Positions 18,387 to 27,636 of a stretch of 63,936 bases of DNA are shown piece after piece. The DNA comes from Thiobacillus sp. (GTDB taxonomy: Bacteria; Pseudomonadota; Gammaproteobacteria; Burkholderiales; Thiobacillaceae). The position numbers and the translations under genes are program-made. The first letter of the stretch is position 1; each line of letters opens with the position of its first letter. The DNA is taken from NCBI GenBank assembly GCA_019459055.1, contig JAIBEI010000026.1:1-63936 (forward strand), given 5' to 3'. Below the pieces are notes generated by a model, which was not told the origin of the DNA, searched no databases, and saw nothing but the letters and a program-made list of their open reading frames with translations.

Positions 18387-19308
18387 TATCGAACTGCGCC
18401 ACCTGCGGCTGCTGCAGGCGCTGTCGGAAGCCGGGGGGGTGACCGCCGCCGCCGAACGCCTGCACCTCACGCAATCGGCGGTTTCGCATCAATTGAAGGC
18501 GCTGGAAGCGGCGCTGGGATTGCCGCTGGTCGAGCGCGCCGCGCGTCCGGCACAGCTCACCGCCGCCGGGCGCCGCCTGCTGGCGCTGGCGCACGCCGCG
18601 CTGCCGCAGGTGGATGCCGCGCTGCGCGACCTGTCCAAATTGCGCGACGGCGACGCCGGCGAACTGCGCATCGCGGTGGAATGCCACACCTGCTACGACT
18701 GGCTGATGCCGGCGATGGACAGCTACCGCGACGTCTGGCCGGCGGTGGAACTCGACCTGCTGGGCGGCTTCCAGGCCGACCCCATCGCCCTGTTGCTGGA
18801 GCAGCAGGCCGACCTGGTGGTGACCTCCGACCCCACGCCGCGCGCGGGGGTGACGTATGTGCCGCTGTTCGGCTTCGAGATGCTGGCGCTGCTGCCGCCC
18901 GGCCATGCGCTTGCCGCAAAAAAATGGCTGCTGCCGCGCGACTTTGCCGGGCACACGCTCATCACCTATCCGGTGCCGGAAGATCGCCTCGACCTGGTGC
19001 GGCGCGTGCTCGCCCCCGCCGGAATCAAGCCGCCGCGGCGCGAGGCGCAACTGACCGTCGCCATCCTGCAACTCGTCGCCAGCCGTCGCGGCCTGGCCGC
19101 GCTGCCGGCGTGGGCGGTCGCGCCCTATCTGGAACGCGGCTACGTCGTCGCCCGCCCGATCGGCAAGCACGGCCTGTGGGCGGAGTTGCATGTCGCGCTG
19201 CGCTCAGCCGACGCCGGCCGCGCCTACCTTGCCGATTTCATCGACACCGTGCGGCGCGACAGCTTTGCGCGGCTGCCCGGCATTCGGCCGCTCGCGGGCG
19301 GCGGGTAA
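18373..19308 (+). CDS. metR: LysR-type regulator MetR
   Basis: 311 residues. The N-terminal winged helix (LRHLRLLQALSEAGGVTAAA, then HLTQSAVSHQLKALEAALG) is followed by a substrate-binding domain that senses homocysteine in MetR. ECHTCYDWLMPAMD after residue 95 is typical of MetR. It activates metE in response to homocysteine. It is adjacent and divergent to metE, which settles the identity among LysR proteins. Confidence 0.92.
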   Translation: MNSTHIELRHLRLLQALSEAGGVTAAAERLHLTQSAVSHQLKALEAALGLPLVERAARPAQLTAAGRRLLALAHAALPQVDAALRDLSKLRDGDAGELRIAVECHTCYDWLMPAMDSYRDVWPAVELDLLGGFQADPIALLLEQQADLVVTSDPTPRAGVTYVPLFGFEMLALLPPGHALAAKKWLLPRDFAGHTLITYPVPEDRLDLVRRVLAPAGIKPPRREAQLTVAILQLVASRRGLAALPAWAVAPYLERGYVVARPIGKHGLWAELHVALRSADAGRAYLADFIDTVRRDSFARLPGIRPLAGGG

Positions 19309-19393
19309 AAGAGTCGCGCGGCTGGCCGGTTCGATTCCACGCATGAGCGCGCGTTCGGCGGCGGAAAATACGCGCGGATGGTGAGGCCAGGCC

Positions 19394-20299
19394 TCAGACA
19401 GGCTCCACTTCGGAGGGCAAGGTGGCCTTGAGCGTAGTGGCGAGGCGTTCGAAGGTTTCTGGAAACGGCGCGCGTTTGCGCCAGGCGAGCCCGATGGTGC
19501 GCCCCGGCGGCGGCGACTTGAAGGGGCGGATTTCGACCGCCTTTTTGCTGACGCGCGGCCCGGCGTCGACCGCCAGCGCCGGCAGCAGCGTCAGCCCCAG
19601 CCCCATCGCCACCATCTGACGCAGGGTTTCCAGGCTGGTGGCGCGCACTTCCTCGCGGCCGCGCGAGCCGGAGCCGCAGACGTCGAGCGCCTGGTCGCGC
19701 AGACAATGGCCCTCGTCGAGCAGCAGGAGTTTCTCGTTGATGATGTCGGACACCTTCAAGGTGTCGCGTTTGGCGAGCGGGTGCCCGGCGGGCAGCGCGG
19801 CTAAAAACGGTTCGTAGAACAGCGGCTCGACGCGCAGGCTGTCGTCGCTGACGGGCAGCGCCAGCAAGCCGGCATCGAGCTTGCCGTTGGCCAGGTGTTC
19901 AAGGATCTGCGGCGTCATTTCCTCGCGCAGCAGCAGCCGCAGGTCCGGGTGCTTTTTGTGCACCAGGGTCAGCGCGTGCGGCAGGTAATACGGCCCCAGC
20001 GTAGGGATCACGCCGAGATGAATCGTGCGCGCCATCGGATTCTGGGCGTGCTTCGCCAGTTCGCGGATGCGCTCGGATTCCTCGACGATGCTGCGCGCGG
20101 CCTGCAGGATTTCCTGGCCGATCGGCGTCGGGGTGACGCGCTTGAGGCTGCGATCGAACAGCGTCACGCCGAGAAAATCCTCCAGCTTCTTGATCTGGGT
20201 GGACAGCGTCGACTGGGTGATGAAGCAGGCTTCTGCCGCGCGACCGAAGTGACCGTGGTCGGCGAGCGCAACCATATATTTCAATTCTTGCAGGGTCAT
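19394..20299 (-). CDS. oxyR: Hydrogen peroxide sensor/regulator OxyR
   Basis: 301 residues, LysR family (MTLQELKYMVALADHGHFGR; ITQSTLSTQIKKLEDFLG). The peroxide-sensing cysteines are C199 and C208 in EGHCLRDQALDVC, the same numbering as in E. coli OxyR, so the disulfide switch is intact. It is transcribed away from a small ORF and a ZIP transporter gene. Regulated genes cannot be read directly, but the divergent 157-bp gap and the rubrerythrin operon are reasonable candidates. Confidence 0.93.
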   Translation of the reverse strand: MTLQELKYMVALADHGHFGRAAEACFITQSTLSTQIKKLEDFLGVTLFDRSLKRVTPTPIGQEILQAARSIVEESERIRELAKHAQNPMARTIHLGVIPTLGPYYLPHALTLVHKKHPDLRLLLREEMTPQILEHLANGKLDAGLLALPVSDDSLRVEPLFYEPFLAALPAGHPLAKRDTLKVSDIINEKLLLLDEGHCLRDQALDVCGSGSRGREEVRATSLETLRQMVAMGLGLTLLPALAVDAGPRVSKKAVEIRPFKSPPPGRTIGLAWRKRAPFPETFERLATTLKATLPSEVEPV

Positions 20300-20456
20300 G
20301 ACGTTCGTTCGATTTTGTCAATGGATCAATTCTAGACTATTCATTATACAAATTCCCATTCATGGCCTTACATGCGGGTGTCCCGCTTGCGTGACCTCGG
20401 TAAACCGGACGGCGGGCAGCGCAACGCCCTGCCCAAACCATGTAAAGGAGAACATC

Positions 20457-20621
20457 ATGATCGCCATGGGCATAACGAGCATCTACGATGAATGCCGGCG
20501 CGATGCGGTCGCGTCCGCGCCGGGCTACCCCGCCCCCGGCACCCGGTTCAACGCCCTTGATGTCGGTGGCGGGGCTGCGGTGGACGATGAAGCGCGAGTA
20601 TTGGCTAAAGTGAAACCATGA
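20457..20621 (+). CDS. Small ORF translationally coupled to the ZIP transporter
   Basis: 54 codons (MIAMGITSIYDECRRDAVAS...) with an excellent AAAGGAG site 7 nt before the ATG. The stop overlaps the start of the transporter as ATGA. The peptide is not hydrophobic enough to be a membrane protein and shows no known domain; one Cys and one Asp/Glu pair do not define a metal site. The strong RBS and overlap suggest real translation, possibly as a leader that carries ribosomes into the transporter gene. Confidence 0.5.
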   Translation: MIAMGITSIYDECRRDAVASAPGYPAPGTRFNALDVGGGAAVDDEARVLAKVKP

Positions 20622-21535
20622 ACGCCGCCGCCCGTGCCTTGCAGGATTACTTTGCCGACCCGCGCCACGCCGCCACGCTCAAGTTCGGCAGCGGCGGGCT
20701 GGCGCTCGCGCTGCTGGCGGCACTGCTGTGGGTGGCGTGGGCGCAGGGCGGCACCCGGCTCGGCACGCCGATGGGGATGGCGCTGGCCGGTTCCGGCGCG
20801 GCGGCGCTGGCCACCGCGCTGGGCGCGCTGCCTGCGCTGTTCCTCCGCAAGATTTCCACCCGTTGGGAAGATGTGATGCTGGGGTTCGGCGCCGGGGTGA
20901 TGGCGGCCGCCGCATGTTTTTCGCTGATCCTGCCAGGTGTCGCTGCTGGCGCCGACATTCTCGGCAGCAAACTGGCAGGCGCCGCCATTGTCGCCGTGGG
21001 GTTTGTGCTGGGCGCGCTGTTCCTGCTGCTGGCCGACAAGGCGCTGCCGCACGAGCATCCCGGCGCCGGCCGCCATGGCCCCGGCTGGATGCAGTTGCGC
21101 CGCGTGTGGCTGATGGTGTTCGCCATCGCCCTGCACAATTTTCCCGAAGGCATGGCGATCGGCGTCGGCTTTTCCGGCGGCGATACCGCTGTCGGAGTGC
21201 CGCTGGCCGCGGCGATCGCGCTGCAGGACATTCCGGAAGGCCTGGTGGTCGCCGTGGCACTGCGCACCGTCGCCTATGCGCCGTGGCAGGCGGCCGCCAT
21301 TGCCGCACTCACCGGACTGGCCGAGCCGCTCGGCGCCATCGTCGGCGTCGCGCTCACCTCGGGATTTGCGCCGCTCTACCCGGCCGGACTGGGCTTTGCC
21401 GCAGGCGCGATGATCTGGGTGGTGTCGCACGAAATCATTCCGGAAACCCACCGCAAGGGCCACGAACAGGCCGCCACGCTCGGCCTTATCGGCGGCTTCG
21501 TGGTGATGATGCTGCTGGACACCGCGCTGGGATAG
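20618..21535 (+). CDS. ZIP-family divalent metal transporter
   Basis: 305-residue inner-membrane protein with about eight helices. The ZIP core is present: ALHNFPEGMAIGVGFSGG in TM4 (HNxPEG) and QDIPEGLVVAVAL in TM5 (the matching xxxPEG), and WVVSHEIIPETH in a later helix. A His-containing loop (LPHEHPGAGRHGPGW) precedes TM4. It resembles ZupT/GufA importers of zinc, iron or manganese. It begins within the stop of the small ORF. The position beside oxyR suggests a link to oxidative stress (inference). Confidence 0.88.
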   Translation: MNAAARALQDYFADPRHAATLKFGSGGLALALLAALLWVAWAQGGTRLGTPMGMALAGSGAAALATALGALPALFLRKISTRWEDVMLGFGAGVMAAAACFSLILPGVAAGADILGSKLAGAAIVAVGFVLGALFLLLADKALPHEHPGAGRHGPGWMQLRRVWLMVFAIALHNFPEGMAIGVGFSGGDTAVGVPLAAAIALQDIPEGLVVAVALRTVAYAPWQAAAIAALTGLAEPLGAIVGVALTSGFAPLYPAGLGFAAGAMIWVVSHEIIPETHRKGHEQAATLGLIGGFVVMMLLDTALG

Positions 21536-21567
21536 TCTCTCCGATTTACTGCAAGCCCGACAGAGTG

Positions 21568-22275
21568 CTAGCGCAGCGCCCCGGCGAGCTGTGACGTGGC
21601 CGCGGGAACCGGCTGCTGCGGATCCGCCAGCGCCAGCGCATAAATCCGCTGCAGGTCGTCTTCGCTGATGTCGACGAAGGTGTCGATCTGGGACAGCGCG
21701 TAGACCAGGCTGCTGTGCGGGATCATGCTTTTTTCGGCAGTCATGGCAACGGGTTGCGTGCGCTGATGCCAGCTTTGTGGATAACGCCGCCACGCGAACG
21801 GGTAGTTGAACACCACCGCCACCGTCAGCAGCACCACGACATTCAACAGCACCGGGCTGAACAGATAGACATACCCCAGCGCATGCACGGTTTCTCCGCC
21901 GAGCACCGCATACAGGGCGGTCGCCCCGCCCGGTGGATGCAGGCAGCGCAGGCTGTACATGACCGCGATCGACAGCGCCACCGCCAGCGAGGCGGCCAGC
22001 ATCGGCTCGCCGCCCAGCCAGCGCGCGCAGCTCACGCCGATCAGCGCCGACACCAGGTGGCCGCCGAGCACCGGCCACGGCTGCGACATCGCGCCATGCG
22101 GCGCGGCAAACAGCAACACGGCGGAGGCGCCCATCGATGCAATCGCCAGCACGCCGCCATGTCCACCAAGCCAGAAATGGCTGACCCACAGCGCCGCCAG
22201 GATGCCGAGCAGGCCACCCACTGAGGAAATCAGGTGCTCACGTTCCGAAACCGAGTAGGCCAGTCTACGTACCAT
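21568..22275 (-). CDS. HPP family membrane protein
   Basis: 235 residues with four or five hydrophobic helices in the first two thirds and the signature RCLHPPGGATALYAVLGG (the 'HPP' motif) near residue 111. The last ~60 residues are soluble (IDTFVDISEDDLQRIYALAL). HPP proteins have been linked to nitrite transport in plastids and cyanobacteria; the bacterial role is unsettled. It is convergent with the ZIP gene across a 32-bp gap. Confidence 0.85.
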   Translation of the reverse strand: MVRRLAYSVSEREHLISSVGGLLGILAALWVSHFWLGGHGGVLAIASMGASAVLLFAAPHGAMSQPWPVLGGHLVSALIGVSCARWLGGEPMLAASLAVALSIAVMYSLRCLHPPGGATALYAVLGGETVHALGYVYLFSPVLLNVVVLLTVAVVFNYPFAWRRYPQSWHQRTQPVAMTAEKSMIPHSSLVYALSQIDTFVDISEDDLQRIYALALADPQQPVPAATSQLAGALR

Positions 22276-22384
22276 TATTGTGTGATCTCTCCGGATAAAT
22301 GCAGCGAGTGAAACCGGTCCCTTAAGGTGCCATGCAGCGAGAGAATTCCCCCAAGCCGCGCCGGCGTGAAGCGCGGGTATGCCG

Positions 22385-22723
22385 TCAGCCCGTGCTCCAG
22401 GCGCGCGGGCGCCGCATGCCGGCGATCATGCATGCCTGCTTCACGTAGCCGTAGGGAAACAGCTCGAACAACTTTTTGTGCGCTTCTTTCCCCATGCGTT
22501 CGGCCAGGTGCTTGATGACGAAACGGGCATCGGCGATGATCTGGTGTTCCTCGAAGTAGTCGCGCATGAAGCGAATGACGTCCCAGTGGTCGTCGTTGAG
22601 CTGGATATTCGCTTCCTCGGCCAAGGCCTGGGCCACCTCCTCGTTCCAGTCGGTGGGCTCGATCAGATAGCCTTCTGCGTCACGTTCCGGCATCAAGGCC
22701 GCGAGGTCGGGTGTTTGATTCAT
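22385..22723 (-). CDS. DsrC/TusE-superfamily protein lacking the penultimate cysteine
   Basis: 112 residues. The fold signature is DWNEEVAQALAEEANIQLND then DHWDVIRFMRDYFEEHQI and the C-terminal arm FPYGYVKQACMIAGMRRPRAW. Canonical DsrC carries two cysteines in this arm, one in KQAC and one at the penultimate position (...TGCV). Here the first is kept and the end reads AWSTG, with no second Cys. It therefore cannot form the DsrC trisulfide in the standard way and is neither a typical DsrC nor TusE. A divergent LysR gene suggests its own regulation. Confidence 0.85.
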   Translation of the reverse strand: MNQTPDLAALMPERDAEGYLIEPTDWNEEVAQALAEEANIQLNDDHWDVIRFMRDYFEEHQIIADARFVIKHLAERMGKEAHKKLFELFPYGYVKQACMIAGMRRPRAWSTG

Positions 22724-22774
22724 GGCAGACTCCTTTTTGCTTTTGCAATGAGGCTAGTTTAGAGATCTCTAATA

Positions 22775-22826
22775 TATCTATCAAACGATTAATTTTGGTG
22801 TCTAATATCGAAAAACTCGATAGATA
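22775..22826. promoter_or_regulatory. Divergent promoter/operator region between dsrC-like gene and LysR gene
   Basis: The 107-bp gap is AT-rich and contains an 8-bp inverted repeat TATCTATC (22775-22782) / GATAGATA (22819-22826), plus the small palindrome AGAGATCTCT just upstream. Such spaced dyads in a divergent gap are typical LysR-type binding regions. Confidence 0.4.
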
Positions 22827-22830
22827 ACCC

Positions 22831-23688
22831 ATGGACACCGAACTTGCCCGCACTTTCCTGACGGTGGCCGCCACCGGCAATTTCGTCGCTGCCGCCAGCC
22901 GCCTGCACGTCACGCAATCGACCGTGAGCGCGCGCATCCATTCGCTGGAAACGACGCTGGGCGCGCGCCTGTTCCAGCGTGGGCGCAATGGCGCGGAGCT
23001 GACGCCTGCGGGCAAGCGTTTTATGCGCCACGCCAAGCATCTGGTGCGCACGGTCGAGCAGGCGCGCCACGATGTCGGCCTGCCGCATGGCTTTCGCGAC
23101 GTGCTGACGCTGTCGGGCCGCATCGCACTGTGGGAAGGGTTTCTGCCGCGCTGGGTGGCCTGGATGCGCGAGGCCGCGCCGGACGTTTCGCTGCGCCTCG
23201 AAATCGGCTTCGAGGCCGACATCATGCAGAACCTGATCGAAGGCTCGGTGGACATCGGCGTGATGTACACGCCCACCTCGCGCCCCGGGCTGGCGGTGGA
23301 ACCGCTGTTCGATGAAACCCTATTGCTGGTGACCAGCGATCTGGCGCGCGGCTGGCCGGACGAGGGCTACATCCACATCGACTGGGAGCCGGAATTCCAT
23401 GCGCAGTTCAGCGAGTTCTTTCCCGACATGCCTCCGCCCACGCTGGTCGCCAACATCGGCTGGCTGGGCGTGCAGCAATTATTGATTTACGGCGGCAGCG
23501 GCTATTTTCCGCAACGCCTGGTGCGGCGCTACATCGAAGCCGGGCAGTTGTGGCGCGTGCCCGACAGCCCGCAGTTCAGGCTACCGGCGTGGATCGTGTT
23601 TCCGCGCGACAGCGACAGCGCCACGCTGAGAAACGCACTCGATGGCTTGCGTAGCCTGGCACGCGAGGAGCAGGCGCGTGAAGATTGA
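22831..23688 (+). CDS. LysR-family transcriptional regulator
   Basis: 285 residues. The winged helix (MDTELARTFLTVAATGNFVA; HVTQSTVSARIHSLETTLG) and an effector domain containing IGFEADIMQNLIEGSVDIGV are standard. Divergent from the DsrC-like gene, so probably its regulator. The ligand is unknown; a sulfur compound would fit the neighbour (inference). Confidence 0.85.
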   Translation: MDTELARTFLTVAATGNFVAAASRLHVTQSTVSARIHSLETTLGARLFQRGRNGAELTPAGKRFMRHAKHLVRTVEQARHDVGLPHGFRDVLTLSGRIALWEGFLPRWVAWMREAAPDVSLRLEIGFEADIMQNLIEGSVDIGVMYTPTSRPGLAVEPLFDETLLLVTSDLARGWPDEGYIHIDWEPEFHAQFSEFFPDMPPPTLVANIGWLGVQQLLIYGGSGYFPQRLVRRYIEAGQLWRVPDSPQFRLPAWIVFPRDSDSATLRNALDGLRSLAREEQARED

Positions 23689-23822
23689 TTAGGAGCGATC
23701 CACAACGCGCCTCGCTGCCGCACTGTAATCGTCAGGAAATGATGAACCGATTACCCGCCATCTAGGAGAAAAGTTGCGTTGGCCCGTTGCTTTAATAGGT
23801 CACCCTGTTTAAATGGGTGTAA

Positions 23823-24893
23823 ATGGATGTAGCATTGGTGTCCATGATTGCCACGAATGCCGTTCAGATTACCCCGGAAATCTTGAAGCTCATCGCCAGC
23901 GTCGATGAGTTCAAGGGAGCCTGGCGTGCGCTCGGTACACTGGCCCCGGATCGTTTATCCGCATTGCGGCGAGTCGCCACCATCGAAAGCATTGGTTCAT
24001 CCACCCGCATCGAGGGCAGCAGGCTGTCCGATCGCGAGGTCGAGCGCCTGTTGTCCAATTTGCAGATCAAGTCTTTCGCAAACCGGGATGAACAGGAGGC
24101 GGCCGGTTACGCCGAGGTCATGGAAGTAGTGTTTTCGTCCTGGCAGGACATCGCGCTGACCGAGAACCACATCAAACAGCTGCACCGTGACCTTCTGATC
24201 TACAGCGAGAAGGATATCCGGCATCGGGGCAACTACAAGACATCCACCAACAGCGTGGTGGCCTTTGACGAGAACGGGAAACAACTGGGCGTCGTCTTCG
24301 CAACCGCGACGCCTTTCGATACGCCGTCCTTGATGGCTGAACTGATCGCATGGTTCAACGCAGAGCGTCAGGCCGCACAGCTTCACCCGCTGCTGCTGAT
24401 CGGCATCTGGGTCGTAGTCTTCCTTGAGATCCATCCCTTCCAGGATGGCAATGGCCGGCTTAGCCGGGTTCTCACCACCTTGTTGCTCTTGCAGGCCGGG
24501 TACGCCTACGTGCCTTACAGCTCACTGGAAAGCGTGATTGAGCAAAGCAAGGAAGCCTACTGCCTGGCGTTGCGGCAAACGCAAGGCACGATCCGCACGA
24601 GTGCGCCGAATTGGCAACCATGGCTGATATTCTTCCTGCGCGCGCTCGCCGAGCAGGTCAGACGCCTCAATCGCAAGGTCGAGCGAGAGAAACTCGTCCT
24701 GGCCTCGTTACCGGAGCTTTCGCTACAGATCGTCGAGTTCGCACGCGAACATGGACGCATCACCATGGGCGATGCGATTCGATTGACCAACGGAAATCGC
24801 AACACGCTCAAACAGCATTTCCGCGCCTTGGTGGAGCAAGGCCACCTTGGTCAGCACGGCGCCGGTAGAGGCGTCTGGTACGAGTTGCGATAG
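23823..24893 (+). CDS. Fic family protein (AMPylase-type)
   Basis: 356 residues. The Fic motif is complete: H204-PFQDGNGRLSR, the canonical HPFx(D/E)GNGRxxR that transfers AMP to target hydroxyls. An N-terminal inhibitory helix motif, S60-TRI-E64-G65, fits (S/T)xxxE(G/N), so this is a self-inhibited class II Fic. A C-terminal winged-helix-like segment (GRITMGDAIRLTNGNRNTLK...) may bind DNA and autoregulate. The start may be ATG 23823 or the Met eight codons on. No antitoxin gene is needed or seen. Confidence 0.9.
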   Translation: MDVALVSMIATNAVQITPEILKLIASVDEFKGAWRALGTLAPDRLSALRRVATIESIGSSTRIEGSRLSDREVERLLSNLQIKSFANRDEQEAAGYAEVMEVVFSSWQDIALTENHIKQLHRDLLIYSEKDIRHRGNYKTSTNSVVAFDENGKQLGVVFATATPFDTPSLMAELIAWFNAERQAAQLHPLLLIGIWVVVFLEIHPFQDGNGRLSRVLTTLLLLQAGYAYVPYSSLESVIEQSKEAYCLALRQTQGTIRTSAPNWQPWLIFFLRALAEQVRRLNRKVEREKLVLASLPELSLQIVEFAREHGRITMGDAIRLTNGNRNTLKQHFRALVEQGHLGQHGAGRGVWYELR

Positions 24894-25076
24894 GGGAAAG
24901 TCATGCTTGATGTTCGCACCCACATGAACATCAACAGGGGCCAGACATTGAGTTGGGGCTCGGCCCGGCCGTGATTGTGGAGGCCGCGCGCGCCGTGATT
25001 TACGTGCCGTTGCCATCACCACGGCATCAGGCCGGGGGCGACCCTCCTGCATCCGCGCGAAAGCCTTGGCGCCCGA

Positions 25077-25682
25077 TCAGGCCGGCTTTTTCGCGATCAG
25101 ATCGACCAGCGCCGACATCCCGTGGTGGTGCGTACCTTCGCTGATGAACGATTCGTGTTCGGCGAGATGCAGGATCTCCCAGTCGCCGAACCATTCGCGC
25201 AATAAATCTGCGGTGTACATGTTGGCGGCATGGGGCGGGCCGCCGGTGGCGAACTCGATCTGCTTCGGCGTGTAGCCCTGCAGGATCAGCAGTCCGCCCG
25301 GCTTGAGGGTGCGGCGGATGCCTGCAATGATGCGGTCGCGTCCGGGCGGCGGGGCGAACTGGATGAAGATGGCCGCTACCAGATCGTAGGCCGCCTCCGG
25401 CCAGGTCCAGTCGAGCACGTCGGCCTGCTCGATTTCCAGCATCACGCCCCGTTCGCTGGCCAGCCTGCGCGCCTTTTCCAGCGCCGCCGCGGAAAAATCG
25501 ATGGCATGCACCCTGGCCCCATGCTCGGCCAGCCAAACGCCATTGCGGCCCTCGCCATCGGCGATGGCCAGTGCACGCATGCCCGGCTGGATCAGCGCTG
25601 CCTGGCTCGCCAGAAACACATTCGGCGCGGTGCCGAAAATGTAGTCGTCCGTGGCATAACGCGCGTTCCAGAAATCAGACAC
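25077..25682 (-). CDS. SAM-dependent methyltransferase (class I, TehB-like)
   Basis: 201 residues from GTG 25682 (VSDFWNARYATDDYIFG), two bases after the dsbC stop. The SAM-binding motif is MRALAIADGEGRNGVWLAEHG, with acidic AIDFS as motif post-I, and IRRTLKPGGLLILQGY near the middle. The FWNARY...FGTAPN start is typical of the TehB/thiopurine-like group that methylates small substrates such as tellurite or thiols. Co-transcribed with dsbC. Confidence 0.82.
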   Translation of the reverse strand: MSDFWNARYATDDYIFGTAPNVFLASQAALIQPGMRALAIADGEGRNGVWLAEHGARVHAIDFSAAALEKARRLASERGVMLEIEQADVLDWTWPEAAYDLVAAIFIQFAPPPGRDRIIAGIRRTLKPGGLLILQGYTPKQIEFATGGPPHAANMYTADLLREWFGDWEILHLAEHESFISEGTHHHGMSALVDLIAKKPA

Positions 25683-25684
25683 GA

Positions 25685-26395
25685 TTATTTGGCGTTGGCG
25701 GCGAGGAGTTTTTCCAGTTGCGCCGCGGGCACCATGCCGGGCACGCGCTGGCCATTGGCGAAGATCAGCGTAGGCGTGCCGGAGACTTTCAGCTTGTTGC
25801 CCAGCGCGATGGTGGCTTCGACCGGGTTGGCGCACTTGCCGTCGTTTTTCGGTACGCTGCCGTTGCTGATGTAGTCGTCCCACGCCTTGTTGCGGTCGGG
25901 CGCGCACCAGATCTGCTTCGAAGCCTGCACCGCCTTGGGGTGCAGACCCTCGATCGGGTAAAGGAAAGTGTAGACGGTGATGTTGTCGACCTTGGTCAGT
26001 TCGGCCTCGAACTTGCGGCAGTAGGGACAATCGACGTCGGAGAACACCACCAGCTTGCGCGCGCCGTTGCCCTTGACGGTCTTCAGCGCGTTGTTGAGCG
26101 GCAGCGTGTCCCACTTCACCGCCTGCAGCTGGTTCAGCCGCGCCTGCGTCAGGTTGCTGCGGTTCTTCAAGTCGATCACGTCGCCGGTAAACACGTATTG
26201 CGCCTTGCCGTCGACGTAAACCAGCTGGTCGTCAAGATAGACCTCGAACAATCCGCTGTAAGGCGTTTTCTGCACCGAGGCAATGTTGGCCCCCGGGAAC
26301 TGCTGGGTCAGCGCCTTGCGGATGACGGCCTCATTGGCCTGCGCGGCCGTAGCGAACATCAGGGTTGCGGCCAGCGCCAGGGGGGTGAATTTCAT
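25685..26395 (-). CDS. dsbC: Periplasmic disulfide isomerase DsbC
   Basis: 236 residues from ATG 26395, behind CTGGAG. Signal peptide MKFTPLALAATLMFATAAQA, N-terminal dimerisation domain (about 20-80), then a thioredoxin fold with active site CPYC (in FSDVDCPYCRKFEAELTK). A further Cys pair (IWCAPD and GKCANP) corresponds to the structural disulfide of DsbC. It reshuffles wrong disulfides in periplasmic proteins. Length is normal for the family. Confidence 0.93.
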   Translation of the reverse strand: MKFTPLALAATLMFATAAQANEAVIRKALTQQFPGANIASVQKTPYSGLFEVYLDDQLVYVDGKAQYVFTGDVIDLKNRSNLTQARLNQLQAVKWDTLPLNNALKTVKGNGARKLVVFSDVDCPYCRKFEAELTKVDNITVYTFLYPIEGLHPKAVQASKQIWCAPDRNKAWDDYISNGSVPKNDGKCANPVEATIALGNKLKVSGTPTLIFANGQRVPGMVPAAQLEKLLAANAK

Positions 26396-26421
26396 TCGAT
26401 ACTCCAGAAAAAAACAAAAAA

Positions 26422-27636
26422 TCAGGACACCGCCTCGCGAACCAGCGCCGCCTTCAGCGGCGGCAGGTGATCGATCAGCGTCATCCCGGCATTGCGCAGC
26501 CATGCGGCACGGTCGTCGGCAAACAGATGATGCAGGCCGTGGGTGAGCGCCTGCATCCGCTGCACCGGCTCGGCGCGCTGGCGGGCATAGCGTTTTAACA
26601 CACGCACATCACCGCACTGCGTGTGACGGTGCCGCGCCAGCATATCGGCCAGCGCTTCGGCATCGCCAAAGCCGAGGTTCACGCCCTGCCCCGCCAGCGG
26701 ATGCACGCCATGTGCAGCATCGCCAATCAGCGCGATGCCCGGCGCCACCACCGAAGCCACCCGGATCAGCCGCAGCGGAAACGCGGCGGCCGGGGTCAGC
26801 GGGTGCAAGGCGCCCAGCCGGTTGTGGCCAGCCGCCTGCACCTTTTCGGCCAATGCCTCCGGCTCCAGCGCGACCAGTTCGTCTGCATGCGTCGACTGGG
26901 TTGACCAGACCATCGAGATGAGGTTCCCCCCTGAAGGAAAACTCCGAGCCGCCGCGGGCTGAAGTCCACGTGGCGTCGCATGCCCCGCCAATGGCAGCCA
27001 GGCAAGGATATCGCTGCCGGAAAACCACTGGAACGCGGTTCCGCGATGCGGAATTCCGCATGTGAAGTTCGCCACCACGCCGCTCTGGCCGTAGGGCGTC
27101 AGCGTCGAGCCCAGGCCCGCCCATTCGCGGATGCGCGAGGCGGCGCCGTCGGCGCCGACGACCAGTTCGGCCTCAAGCAGCGAGCCATCGTCGAGCGTGA
27201 TCCGCGTGATGCGTCCATCACGTTCGAGCGCCGCAATCGACGCCGGGCAGTGCAGCGCCACGTTGCCGTCGGCCTCGATCGCCTGCCACAGCGCGGCTTG
27301 CAGGCGGCTGCTTTCGAGGATGGTGGCCAGATGCGACACCCCCGCCTCGTAGGCGTCGAGCCTGAGCGCGCCGGACACGTCGCCCGCCACGTCCATGCGA
27401 AACACCGGCTGGATGCGGCCCGCATCCAGCCGTTGCCAGGCGCCGGTGCGTTCGAGGAAACGCTGGCTGCTCGGGCTGATGGCGTAGATGCGGGTGTCCC
27501 AGGCGTCATCCGGCATAGGCGGCGGCTGGCGCTCGATCAGCGCCACCCGCAAGCCCTGCCGGCCGAGCGCCAGCGCGGCCGCTGCGCCCACCAGCCCGGC
27601 GCCGACGAGGACGACCTGATAGCGTTCGATGCTCAT
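26422..27636 (-). CDS. UbiH/UbiF/COQ6-family FAD hydroxylase
   Basis: 404 residues. FAD sites: VVLVGAGLVGAAAALALGRQ at the N-terminus, the DG motif LVVGADGAASRIREWAG, and GIALIGDAAHGVHPLAGQGVNLGF near residue 290. It hydroxylates the ubiquinone ring precursor; which position cannot be told from sequence, and UbiF, UbiI and UbiM-like naming are all possible. The start overlaps the stop of ubiH-like gene by 4 nt, making a ubi pair within the pepP operon. Confidence 0.87.
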   Translation of the reverse strand: MSIERYQVVLVGAGLVGAAAALALGRQGLRVALIERQPPPMPDDAWDTRIYAISPSSQRFLERTGAWQRLDAGRIQPVFRMDVAGDVSGALRLDAYEAGVSHLATILESSRLQAALWQAIEADGNVALHCPASIAALERDGRITRITLDDGSLLEAELVVGADGAASRIREWAGLGSTLTPYGQSGVVANFTCGIPHRGTAFQWFSGSDILAWLPLAGHATPRGLQPAAARSFPSGGNLISMVWSTQSTHADELVALEPEALAEKVQAAGHNRLGALHPLTPAAAFPLRLIRVASVVAPGIALIGDAAHGVHPLAGQGVNLGFGDAEALADMLARHRHTQCGDVRVLKRYARQRAEPVQRMQALTHGLHHLFADDRAAWLRNAGMTLIDHLPPLKAALVREAVS

